Positions 1 through 6,944 of a stretch of DNA of 38,406 nt are shown piece after piece. This stretch comes from Chloroflexota bacterium (GTDB lineage: Bacteria; Chloroflexota; Anaerolineae; Promineifilales; Promineifilaceae). The stretch spans positions 1-38,406 of the forward strand of contig JABFFZ010000054.1 of assembly GCA_013112725.1 (NCBI GenBank). The letters run 5' to 3'. Position numbers and translations under genes: made by a program. The first letter of the stretch is position 1. Every line of letters starts with the position of its first letter. The notes beneath the pieces were generated by a model. It did no database searches. It saw only the letters and a list, made by a program, of their open reading frames with translations, and was not told the DNA's origin.

Positions 1-1676
1 CCGGCCCACAGCGCCGCTACGCTCTCCACGCCGCCGCCCAACCGGCCAATGGCCGCTATCGTCGCCTGCTGTACGGCCGCATCGGCCGAACGGGACAGGG
101 GCACCATGCGCTCTAGCAAGGCCGCGCGCAACTCGTCTGGGGCGTTGGCCGGCAGCAGTTGTTCCGCCAGGAAAAGGTCATTGTCCCCTTCACTTGCCAG
201 CAGCATTTGCACATGGCCGGGCAGCAAATCGGTGGCAAAGGTGTGCAGACCGGCGACGGCGTTTTCCCGTTCCTCTGGGGTCAGTCCATCGGCCGCCCGC
301 AGCAGATTCACCAAAACCTCTGTCACTTCTTGCCGCAATGGTTCCGGTATCTGCTGCGCGCCCTCGGCCAGGCATTGCCCGGCCAACAACCAAAGCCGCT
401 GCCCATTTTCTGGTTGGCTGGCCTGCGCCACCAGCCGCCCCATCAGGGGCGCGGCGTTTTTACTGCGGCCACAATACAACAACACCACTTCTTTCCAGGC
501 CGGGTTGGGCAGGTGGTCGGCCAGGCGGGCTGCCCCTTCCTCTGGCCCCAACTGCCACAGGGCGTCAGCGGCAAAATACTCCTGCAAGGTCTGGTGGGAA
601 AAGCCGTAACGGTCAATGGCCCACTCTTGAATCAGGCCGCTGGTGCGCACCGTTTCTTCCAGTAAATCTTCCGGCGTGGCCCCGTCTGGCAGTGACCGCC
701 CTTGCACAAAGTTCTGTAACCAGTGCAAAATGGCTCTTTTGGACAATAAACCTTGTTGTTCATGCTGGAAAATATGCAGCGCCAACTCACCCAGCATGTC
801 CGATTTTTGTGTTTCGCCAAAACGCCCCAGATGGGTACCTTTTTGCGTATTCCAGGCGATGATACGGGTCTGGACACAATGTTTGTACAGTTCAAAACGT
901 AAGGTCGGCAGATTCCTTTCCCGTTTGTAATGGTAAGCAATAAGCAGCAGCAGCAGCGGGTTACGCGCCAGCTCCAGAAAACGGGCGTTGCGGTTGAGGG
1001 CGACTAACAGTTCATTCGCCAGAAAACCTTCGCTGGTTCCAAAGTAATTGTGGGCAAAACGGGCCACCGTTTCACGGTCAAACTCCATCACTTCTGTTTT
1101 GGGGAAGCCGACCAATTGCGCCCCATGCTCATAACTGTAAATGCGGCAGGAAACGACAAGGATATTGCCCTTGCCACCATCCTTCCGTTCGCGGACATGG
1201 CGGTCGGCAAAACGCTGCACCAGTTCAATAAACTTCTGGTGATCGGCATCGTTGGACAGTTCGTCCAGCCCATCGAGCAAAATCAGGCAGCGCCCCTCTT
1301 TCAGCCGCCGCTCGACATATTTGGCAGCGTTGGGGAATTTGTAATTGGCTAAGACACCAGGGAAGGCATCCTCTAGCTGTTTCAAATTAGCCAACTCTTT
1401 CACCAGTTCCCGGAAGCGGATGAAGATGGGCAGGTGATCTTGCACTTCCGGGCGGTGGCGGTGGGCGCACATGAAGGCCAGGTGGTAGAGATAGGTCGTT
1501 TTGCCTGCGCCCGGCCCACCGAGTACCACAAAACGGTGGTAGCGGCGCACCGCTTCCCAGGGGTCTACGGCCCGTTCTTTTTGCTGGCGGCGCATCTCGT
1601 CACGGCTGCGGAAACGGTCGGCAAAATCGGCCACCTCTGGCCGGGTTTCTTCGGTGAGCAAAGCCGGCACATACAT
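1..1676 (-). CDS. NACHT-domain STAND NTPase, catalytic part (C-terminus off-window)
   Basis: Reading the complement from 1676 to the left edge gives an uninterrupted frame with no stop, so the gene continues beyond the window. NACHT hallmarks are in order: Walker A GGPGAGKTT (near 1510), Walker B LILLDGLDEL (near 1275), an SCR sensor-like segment (near 1160), and the FSHQTLQEYFAADAL motif typical of the end of NACHT modules (near 580). After it comes a leucine-rich helical region resembling the repeat arms of STAND proteins. STAND NTPases are signal-dependent switches; bacterial ones include antiphage sensors and regulators. The ATG at 1676 is only the first start in this frame. The frame joins the upstream signal-peptide/TM ORF through a one-base slip in a G5 run at 1711-1715, so I regard both as one gene. 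Family certain, effector role unknown. Confidence 0.85.
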   Translation of the reverse strand, partial: MYVPALLTEETRPEVADFADRFRSRDEMRRQQKERAVDPWEAVRRYHRFVVLGGPGAGKTTYLYHLAFMCAHRHRPEVQDHLPIFIRFRELVKELANLKQLEDAFPGVLANYKFPNAAKYVERRLKEGRCLILLDGLDELSNDADHQKFIELVQRFADRHVRERKDGGKGNILVVSCRIYSYEHGAQLVGFPKTEVMEFDRETVARFAHNYFGTSEGFLANELLVALNRNARFLELARNPLLLLLIAYHYKRERNLPTLRFELYKHCVQTRIIAWNTQKGTHLGRFGETQKSDMLGELALHIFQHEQQGLLSKRAILHWLQNFVQGRSLPDGATPEDLLEETVRTSGLIQEWAIDRYGFSHQTLQEYFAADALWQLGPEEGAARLADHLPNPAWKEVVLLYCGRSKNAAPLMGRLVAQASQPENGQRLWLLAGQCLAEGAQQIPEPLRQEVTEVLVNLLRAADGLTPEERENAVAGLHTFATDLLPGHVQMLLASEGDNDLFLAEQLLPANAPDELRAALLERMVPLSRSADAAVQQATIAAIGRLGGGVESVAALWA

Positions 1677-1699
1677 CTGATCCAGCTTGATCTGCCGGT

Positions 1700-2122
1700 C
1701 TACCAGGTTGCCCCCTGAAGGTCTTGCACGGCCGCCGCCAACGTCATCCGATATTCTTTTTCATACACCAGACGGAGGATGGGGGCAGCGGCAAAACGGT
1801 CAAAGAGGAAATGGAAGAGACGGTCGCTCCATTCCGCCAGTTTTTCGGCAATCTGCTTCAAAAAGATGCCCACCAACACCCCACCCGCGCCCACCAGCAC
1901 CACCAGGATTTCTTGCCAGAACTCTTCCAAAAAGGAGGTGGGCGGTGTGGGTTCGGGCACGGGGGTGATGATCAAGATGGCCGGGGGTTCGGTGGGGGTG
2001 GGCATTAACGCGGGCGTGGGGGAAGGGGGTGGCGTGGCCGTTTGCGCCTGGGCGATCATGACCCAGGCGGCCAGGAGCAGAAGGGCCAAGAAAAAGGAGA
2101 GTTTGCTGACTTTTGGGAACAT
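1700..2122 (-). CDS. N-terminal membrane-anchor half of the frameshifted NACHT protein
   Basis: This 140-codon frame starts at ATG 2122 with a signal peptide (MFPKVSKLSFFLALLLLAAW) followed by AQAQ. A Thr/Pro-rich linker of about 40 residues, a transmembrane segment (ILVVLVGAGGVLVGIFL) and a juxtamembrane helix follow. It then hits TAG at 1700. In the -1 frame the sequence continues smoothly into the NACHT ORF (QG-GNLVDRQIKLDQMYVP) at a C5/G5 run at 1711-1715; six Gs would restore one frame. Predicted topology is an extracytoplasmic Pro-rich stalk, one TM and a cytoplasmic NACHT. An extended -10 (TGTTATACT) lies 6 nt before the ATG with no Shine-Dalgarno, suggesting a leaderless mRNA. It could be a true lesion, an assembly error or a P-site -1 slip. 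Confidence 0.75.
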   Translation of the reverse strand: MFPKVSKLSFFLALLLLAAWVMIAQAQTATPPPSPTPALMPTPTEPPAILIITPVPEPTPPTSFLEEFWQEILVVLVGAGGVLVGIFLKQIAEKLAEWSDRLFHFLFDRFAAAPILRLVYEKEYRMTLAAAVQDLQGATW

Positions 2123-2128
2123 GGGGGA

Positions 2129-2137
2129 AGTATAACA
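2129..2137 (-). promoter_or_regulatory. extended -10 promoter for NACHT gene, leaderless
   Basis: On the minus strand TG-T-TATACT (TATACT at 2134-2129) sits 6 nt before the ATG at 2122. No convincing -35 is seen at 17 bp, which fits an extended -10 promoter. The start site would fall at or next to the ATG. Confidence 0.45.
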
Positions 2138-2183
2138 GGGCAGCGGATAGACAACGAATAAACGGATAAGTCGCTGTGACCCA

Positions 2184-2212
2184 TTGCCCAATCCCCTCCC
2201 CCTCTCTATAAT
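2184..2212 (+). promoter_or_regulatory. sigma70-type promoter for small-protein pair
   Basis: TTGCCC (2184-2189), a 17 bp spacer and a perfect TATAAT (2207-2212) read rightwards. They predict a start near 2219, about 20 nt before the ATG at 2238. The promoter diverges from the NACHT promoter in the same 115 bp gap. Confidence 0.6.
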
Positions 2213-2237
2213 CGCATCATCATTTAACAGGACTTTG

Positions 2238-2477
2238 ATGATTGAAGACGATATCATCGGCGAAATTTCCCAGATAGAAACCATTGCTCAGGGCAGCGGC
2301 GTCCATATCCGAAATCATCTGAATAAGCGGTATGGTCGGGGTAGATGGCTGAAGAAAAAGGGTGTTGCTTTGGTAAGAGATGGTTATGGTCATCCTCGCC
2401 TGGCTGAAATTCACTGGTTTGAAGCACACGGCATTGGTAAAAAGGATTTTAAGCGAAAACGATGGCTAGAGGAGTAG
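2238..2477 (+). CDS. small basic protein of unknown function, first gene of a pair
   Basis: It encodes 79 residues. ATG 2238 is preceded by AGGA and lies just after a good promoter; an upstream in-frame CTG/ATG-less stretch makes a longer start unlikely. The protein is basic with a conserved-looking core: RYGRGRW, KKKGVALVRD, AEIHWFEAHGIGKKDFKRKRW. I recall similar small uncharacterised proteins in cyanobacteria and Chloroflexi, often beside toxin-antitoxin-like genes, but no function is established that I know of. The next gene starts two bases after this stop, with its Shine-Dalgarno (AGGAG) inside this coding end, so the two are translationally linked. A toxin-antitoxin or stress-response pair is a guess from context only. 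Confidence 0.7.
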   Translation: MIEDDIIGEISQIETIAQGSGVHIRNHLNKRYGRGRWLKKKGVALVRDGYGHPRLAEIHWFEAHGIGKKDFKRKRWLEE

Positions 2478-2479
2478 AC

Positions 2480-2821
2480 ATGAAATATTTACGGTGTATC
2501 AACAACCCAGGCAATGAAGCGTCCCTGGTTGTGGGACGTATTTATAGGATGCTGCCGTTGTCGCCGGTAGAAGAAGAATCGGGTATGGTACGGGTCGTGG
2601 ACAATGAAGGGGAAGATTACCTATACCCCAGCCCATGGTTTGAAGTGGTTTCTGAGCAAGAACTGACAGCGGCCCTGTCCGAAAGTGTGACCGTTCATCT
2701 TAACGGCCGTACCCATATCGCCGTTCGAGATATAGCCAACGCGCGTGGCGTCTCCATCTCTTCGCTGGTGCGCGAATGGATAGATGAACGGTTGGATTTG
2801 CCAGAGATGGAGATGTCGTGA
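2480..2821 (+). CDS. SH3-like domain plus ribbon-helix-helix-like C-terminus, second gene of the pair
   Basis: It encodes 113 residues. ATG 2480 is chosen because AGGAG at 2470-2474 is correctly spaced. The first 60 residues (YLRCINNPGNEASLVVGRIY to LYPSPWFEVV) look like the small beta-barrel found in uncharacterised 'DNEGEDYLYP'-type proteins. Residues about 72-108 (SVTVHLNGRTHIAVRDIANA, then SISSLVREWIDERL) have the strand-helix-helix spacing of CopG/Arc ribbon-helix-helix DNA-binding antitoxins, but weakly. It ends six bases before the stop of the convergent antirepressor gene. If RHH, it could autoregulate the pair. The function is unproven. Confidence 0.65.
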   Translation: MKYLRCINNPGNEASLVVGRIYRMLPLSPVEEESGMVRVVDNEGEDYLYPSPWFEVVSEQELTAALSESVTVHLNGRTHIAVRDIANARGVSISSLVREWIDERLDLPEMEMS

Positions 2822-2825
2822 TTGA

Positions 2826-3638
2826 TTAAAAAGGGATGTCCTGGTTGGTCAGGCGTTGGTACCAGGCGTTGAGCCATTTGATGGCTTCGTCGTATTTTTG
2901 GGCGGGCAGTTCGCGGTAGGCGGAGATTTCAAAGTTGCGGTATAGCTCGCCATAGACGGCGCCGTATTCGCTACGGCCGTTGCGTTCCGACAACACATGC
3001 CCAATGGCCCGCACCGCCTGGGAAATGCGGCTGGCCTGCTCACGGGTGATAAATTGCGCCGGATTGCTTAAGGTGGCTTCTACATCCGCCAGGCGACGGC
3101 CGTAATCCTCCAATAGACGGCCGTGTGTATCCATTCGCGCTTCAAGTAGAATCTGGTTTCGGGCCAACTTCACCATGGCCAACGCCATCTGGTATGCCTC
3201 TACCGTATCCTGGCTGGCCTGTTGGAGCAAGGTATCAAAATCGGAATCGGCCGTTAAACGCCCTTCTTGAAATGCCTCCCAAAGCGCCTTTGCTGCTTCC
3301 CGTTTAAAACGTTCCAGCTTCGGCCGCACATCTTCTCTGACAGCTTTCGTCCGCAAGCCGGTTAGCCAGAGTGGGATCAAATCAATGCGCAAAACACCAG
3401 AAGCCTGCGTACCACCGTCGGGGTAAGTCAAATTGACTGACCCTTGATACCCCGTAGCCAGCACTTCATCGCTGCGAATACGTCTGGTCTGGCTGGCCCG
3501 GTCAATACCCAAGGCGTCACACATCTGGCCAATGGCTACATAGACATGTCCATCATTGCCACGCACGGCCGTTAACTCATCCCCATAAAACTCTACCTGC
3601 TTTTGTTCAACAGGCACAAGCGCCTTTTCGTCACTCAT
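2826..3638 (-). CDS. phage-type antirepressor (P22_AR_N + ORF6C-like)
   Basis: It encodes 270 residues. Residues about 12-125 match the P22 AR N-terminal antirepressor domain (YVAIGQMCDALGIDRASQTR, GVLRIDLIPLWLTGL, VRPKLERFKREAAKALWEAF). A helical middle follows. Residues about 195-262 resemble the phage ORF6C domain (AIGHVLSERNGRSEYGAVYG, YRELPAQKYDEAIKWL). Such proteins relieve repression or regulate prophage genes. There are no other phage genes nearby; instead a degraded Bro-N gene lies immediately upstream on the same strand, 9 bp away, and a good SD (AGGAGG) precedes ATG 3638. It is probably a stand-alone accessory regulator, or a remnant of an integrated element. Domain assignment is confident, biological target unknown. 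Confidence 0.85.
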   Translation of the reverse strand: MSDEKALVPVEQKQVEFYGDELTAVRGNDGHVYVAIGQMCDALGIDRASQTRRIRSDEVLATGYQGSVNLTYPDGGTQASGVLRIDLIPLWLTGLRTKAVREDVRPKLERFKREAAKALWEAFQEGRLTADSDFDTLLQQASQDTVEAYQMALAMVKLARNQILLEARMDTHGRLLEDYGRRLADVEATLSNPAQFITREQASRISQAVRAIGHVLSERNGRSEYGAVYGELYRNFEISAYRELPAQKYDEAIKWLNAWYQRLTNQDIPF

Positions 3639-3647
3639 ACTTCCTCC

Positions 3648-4112
3648 TTATAACGACGATAGCCACCCCTTTCCACCATCCAAATCATCTGAATATCCCT
3701 TCACCTTGTAGATCTGGCGCAGGCGTTCGGCGGCCAGTTCGGGATTTTCTATTTCCTCCAACCGCTCCGCGCCCACCTCTGCCGGCCAACGCTTAAATGG
3801 CTCTGCTTGGGGCGAAGGAATAGACTGAATAATTCGGAACATACCTTCTGTGTTAGCACAATCAGTATCATAAAACCGGCCATTTGAAGCCTTTAACTTA
3901 AACTGCCGACAAATTGTCGGCAGTTCAATCCCTTCACTTTCTGCCACTCGCTTCTTCATCCGTTACCAATAATCACGTGGTTTTACGCTGTCTGGTAACG
4001 CCTCAATCACGTCTACAACGGCATACCACCATTCACCCGTCTCTTCATCCAAAACCCGCCAAATCTGGTGGCCTTCAAACTGAAGTTGAACCAATGCTTT
4101 ATTGTCATCCAT
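3648..4112 (-). pseudogene. Bro-N domain (DinD-like) gene interrupted by a nonsense codon and 3' frameshift
   Basis: The frame opens at ATG 4112 behind GAGGAGG and gives 49 residues of a Bro-N start (WWYAVVDVIEAL, KPRDYW). It meets TAA at 3965-3963 and continues in the same frame with RMKKRVAESEGIELPTICRQ, CANTEGMFRIIQSIPSP and AEPFKRWPAEVGAERLEEIE. Bro-N/DinD relatives usually have an aromatic residue (DYWYRMKKR) where the TAA sits, so a single base change explains the stop. Near the end, GYSDDLDGG reads better as GYSDDWMVER if one T is removed from the TTT run, and the gene then ends at once. Two independent lesions plus a missing C-terminus indicate decay. The downstream fragment (3648-3959) could still be translated from its own ATG but lacks an SD. 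Confidence 0.8.
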
Positions 4113-4178
4113 TGCCCGTCCTCCTCAAAAATTGTCAACGAGAGGTATTGTAGCACAGTTGTTCTTAACAGGAGCAGT

Positions 4179-4206
4179 TTGACACGGCTCAAACATCTCC
4201 TAAAAT
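4179..4206 (+). promoter_or_regulatory. promoter of the ABC importer operon, near-leaderless
   Basis: TTGACA (4179-4184), 16 bp spacer and TAAAAT (4201-4206). The ATG at 4216 lies only 9 nt beyond the -10, so the transcript would have a leader of about 0-3 nt. Confidence 0.6.
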
Positions 4207-4215
4207 ACCGTCCCT

Positions 4216-5148
4216 ATGTCTGAGACGCTCACCCTGCCCGCGCCGATAATCACCGAAAAACAAGGCCGCTTTTCCCGTTGGTGGCACGGCCGTTCCCGGT
4301 TTGCCCGCCAGACCATCTCCCTCATTGTCTTATTGCTGCTGCTGGCCCTGGCCTGGGAAGGGTTGAAATTTATCGGCGGCGACCCCTGGCGGCCGGCCAA
4401 CAACCCCTTTGGCATCGAACACAATCCGCCGTTCCGCTTCAAAATCGCTTCTGATCTGAACCTGCCCCACCTGTGGCAAATTTTTGAAGCGTTTGGCCGC
4501 GAGTCACGGCGCAACGGACCGCCGCTCATTCAAGTGTTGGCGGGGGCGGCCTTTTTCACCTTCCGTGAAGCCTTTCTCGGTTTTGCCATTGGCGGGTTGC
4601 TCGGCTTTGGGTTGGGCGCGATTTTTGCCCATTCACGGGTATTGGAGCGTGGGTTTATGCCCTATGTGGTGGCTTCACAAACAGTACCTATCCTGGCGAT
4701 TGCGCCGATGGTCATCATCTGGCTCAAAGCGGGCTGGCTGAGTGTGGCTATCATTGCCGCCTACCTCACCTTTTTCCCGGTGACGATCAACACGTTAAGA
4801 GGGTTAAGGTCTGTGGAAGGTACGGCCGTAGAACTCATGCACTCCTACGCCGCCTCCACCTGGATGACGATGTGGAAGCTGCGTTTCCCCGCCGCCCTGC
4901 CCCTCATCTTCACCGCCCTCAAAATCTCCGCCACCGCCAGCGTCGTCGGCGCCATCATCGGCGAACTGCCCTCCGGCATCCGCGATGGCCTGGGCGGGGC
5001 CATTCTCAACTTCAATTCCTACTACATTTCCGGCCCCGAACGGCTCTGGGCCACCATCCTCATCACCGCCTTCGTCGGCATTTTCTTTTATTTACTGGTA
5101 TCGTTTGTGGAATATATTGTATTGCGCAACCGGAGAAGACCGGAATGA
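4216..5148 (+). CDS. ABC transporter permease (SsuC/TauC/ThiX family), first subunit
   Basis: It encodes 310 residues, longer than the usual 250-270 because of an N-terminal cytoplasmic extension and a first loop of about 60 residues. A first TM (ISLIVLLLLLALAW) is followed by the binding-protein-dependent transport domain with about five further TM helices. The EAA-like coupling loop is near residues 195-225 (AVELMHSYAASTWMTMWKLR). The protein would form the membrane channel with the second permease at 6015. The family imports nitrate, sulfonates, taurine, riboflavin or pyrimidine precursors of thiamine; the sequence alone does not fix which. It is the first gene of the operon; the ATP-binding gene follows after an 87 bp gap filled by a hairpin repeat. 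Confidence 0.88.
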   Translation: MSETLTLPAPIITEKQGRFSRWWHGRSRFARQTISLIVLLLLLALAWEGLKFIGGDPWRPANNPFGIEHNPPFRFKIASDLNLPHLWQIFEAFGRESRRNGPPLIQVLAGAAFFTFREAFLGFAIGGLLGFGLGAIFAHSRVLERGFMPYVVASQTVPILAIAPMVIIWLKAGWLSVAIIAAYLTFFPVTINTLRGLRSVEGTAVELMHSYAASTWMTMWKLRFPAALPLIFTALKISATASVVGAIIGELPSGIRDGLGGAILNFNSYYISGPERLWATILITAFVGIFFYLLVSFVEYIVLRNRRRPE

Positions 5149-5153
5149 AAAAG

Positions 5154-5234
5154 CAATTGGGTAATTGAGTGATTACGTAATCACCCAATTACCCAATTAC
5201 CGAATTACCCAATTATCCAATTATCCAATTATCC
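5154..5234. repeat. intergenic hairpin of AATTACCC-type tandem units
   Basis: Arms 5154-5176 and 5177-5200 form an almost perfect palindrome with about 23 bp arms and one mismatch, centred on GTGATTAC/GTAATCAC. Further tandem copies of CCAATTAT/C run to the ATG of the next gene. There is no visible SD for the ATPase; the repeat sits exactly where one would be expected. Confidence 0.8.
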
Positions 5235-5235
5235 C

Positions 5236-6015
5236 ATGCCCCCCACCGTCTCCATCCAAAACGTCAGCAAACTATTCAATCCCGGCCAGGCCAACCAGGT
5301 CTTGGCTCTGAAAGAAATTAATCTGGACATCCTGCCCGGCGAATTTGTCTCCATCATAGGGCCATCCGGCTGCGGCAAATCTACCCTGCTGCGGCTCATC
5401 GGCGACCTGACCACCCCGTCCAGCGGCGCGGTGCTGGTAAACGGCAAACCGGCGCATCAGGCGCGGCTGGATCAGGATTACGGTATGGTCTTCCAGGCGG
5501 CCACCCTGTATGAATGGCGCACCGTCAGCAAAAACGTGCAACTGCCTCTGGAATTGAAAGGTATCGCCAAAACAGAACGGGAAAACCGCGCCAAAGAGAT
5601 GCTGGCATTGGTGGAATTGGCCGGGTTTGAAAACCATCACCCCTGGCAGCTCTCCGGCGGGATGCAGCAGCGCGTAGCCATTGCCCGCGCCCTGGTCACA
5701 GGCCCGCAGTTGTTACTCATGGACGAACCCTTTGGCGCGCTGGACGAGATGACCCGCGAGCGCATGAACCAGGAGCTTCATCATATTTGGGAGCAGACGA
5801 ACAAGACGGCCGTGTTCATCACCCACAGCATCGCCGAAGCCGTATTCCTGTCTACACGGGTCGTCGTCATGTCCGTGCGGCCGGGACGCATCACCCAGGT
5901 CATTGACATAGACTTGCCCCGTCACCGCGACGTGACCACCCGCGAAATGACGCGCTATTTTGAACTGGTCAACCAGGGGCGCGAGGCGCTGCGCCGCGCC
6001 GAGGCAGGTTTGTAA
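5236..6015 (+). CDS. ABC transporter ATP-binding protein (SsuB/TauB family)
   Basis: It encodes 259 residues, the normal family length. Walker A GPSGCGKST is at residues 42-50, signature LSGGMQQRVAIARA from about 139, Walker B LLLMDEPFGALDE at about 159-171, and the switch histidine in VFITHSIAEA at about residue 195. It hydrolyses ATP to drive the two permeases at the inner face of the membrane. The stop overlaps the next start (TAATG, one shared base), implying translational coupling to the second permease. The start ATG 5236 follows the hairpin repeat and lacks a recognisable SD; no better in-frame start exists upstream. Confidence 0.92.
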   Translation: MPPTVSIQNVSKLFNPGQANQVLALKEINLDILPGEFVSIIGPSGCGKSTLLRLIGDLTTPSSGAVLVNGKPAHQARLDQDYGMVFQAATLYEWRTVSKNVQLPLELKGIAKTERENRAKEMLALVELAGFENHHPWQLSGGMQQRVAIARALVTGPQLLLMDEPFGALDEMTRERMNQELHHIWEQTNKTAVFITHSIAEAVFLSTRVVVMSVRPGRITQVIDIDLPRHRDVTTREMTRYFELVNQGREALRRAEAGL

Positions 6016-6866
6016 TGGCCAAGCAGACGACGGATCAGACCGGTTTCAGCGATGTAGCCGCCGGCGTAGACGCCGTTATCCCGGCGCGCAAACAAAGCTG
6101 GTTGCAATACTACCTGCCCTCCATCCTCATCTTCATCTTCGCCATTGTCACCTGGGAACTTTTTGTCCGTCTTTTCAGCATCCAGGAATTTCTGCTGCCC
6201 GCCCCCTCTGCCATCTACAACTCCCTCAGCCTCAATTTGAATCAGCTACTCAAACTGGGCTGGTTCACCACCAAAGAAGCGTTAGGCGGTTTTGCCATTG
6301 GTTGCAGCCTAGGCATCCTGGTGGCATTAGCCACGGCCCGCTGGACAATCGCCACCGAAGCCCTCATGCCCTTTGCCATCGCCGCCAACTCCGTGCCTAT
6401 CCTGGCCTTTGCCCCCATCCTCAACAACTGGTTTGGGGTAGACAATCCCGTCTCTAAAATGGCGATTGTGGCCGTCATCGTCTTTTTCCCGGTGATGATC
6501 AACACCGTGCGTGGCCTGACGCTGGTAGACGCCAATGCTCTGGAACTGATGGCCTCTTACGCCGCCAACCAATACGATGTGCTGTTCCGGCTGCGCGTGC
6601 CCAACGCCCTGCCCTACATCTTTAACGCCCTCAAAGTGGCAGCCGCGCTAAGCATGATTGGGGCCATTGTCAGTGAATACTTCGGCGGCAACCGTTCGGC
6701 GCTCGGCGTGTATATCACCCAAGAGGCGGCCCAATTCCGTTTTGCCAACGCCTGGGCCGCCATCATCCTGGCCTGCATTGTAGGGATAACGCTCTATCTC
6801 ATCGTCCTCACTGTGGAGCGATTTGCCATTCCCTGGCATCCGTCGGTGCGTGGTGAAGAGCGGTAA
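6015..6866 (+). CDS. ABC transporter permease, second subunit
   Basis: It encodes 283 residues with about six TM helices, beginning with YYLPSILIFIFAIVTWELFV. The same permease domain and EAA-type loop as the first subunit are present (LELMASYAANQYDVLFRLRV). Having two non-identical permeases argues for a heterodimeric channel, as seen in some riboflavin (RibX) and thiamine-precursor systems of Chloroflexota. The start overlaps the ATPase stop by one base. The stop codon TAA at 6864-6866 is the first unit of the GTAAGCA tandem repeat that follows. Substrate not determined. Confidence 0.88.
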   Translation: MAKQTTDQTGFSDVAAGVDAVIPARKQSWLQYYLPSILIFIFAIVTWELFVRLFSIQEFLLPAPSAIYNSLSLNLNQLLKLGWFTTKEALGGFAIGCSLGILVALATARWTIATEALMPFAIAANSVPILAFAPILNNWFGVDNPVSKMAIVAVIVFFPVMINTVRGLTLVDANALELMASYAANQYDVLFRLRVPNALPYIFNALKVAAALSMIGAIVSEYFGGNRSALGVYITQEAAQFRFANAWAAIILACIVGITLYLIVLTVERFAIPWHPSVRGEER

Positions 6867-6905
6867 GCAGTAAGCAGTAAGCAGTAAGCAGTAAGCGGTA
6901 AGCGG
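6863..6905 (+). repeat. 7-bp tandem repeat (GTAAGCA x6)
   Basis: Six head-to-tail copies: four GTAAGCA, then two GTAAGCG. The first copy contains the stop codon of the second permease. Unlike most junction elements here it has no inverted arm. Confidence 0.9.
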
Positions 6906-6944
6906 CGCCCCGTAATTGGACTTCGGAATCGAACAGGAAGAACC

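Noticed and set aside
194..862. 222-codon plus-strand frame opposite the NACHT gene
   Set aside because: Composition is Arg/Ala/Pro-rich with no family resemblance; the opposite strand encodes unmistakable NACHT motifs throughout.
1069..1084. Second parS-like site (CGTTTCACGGTCAAAC)
   Set aside because: Only about 11 of 16 consensus positions match and the central CACGTG is broken.
6863..6905. CRISPR-like array
   Set aside because: The units are 7 bp head-to-tail with no spacers; no cas genes are present.
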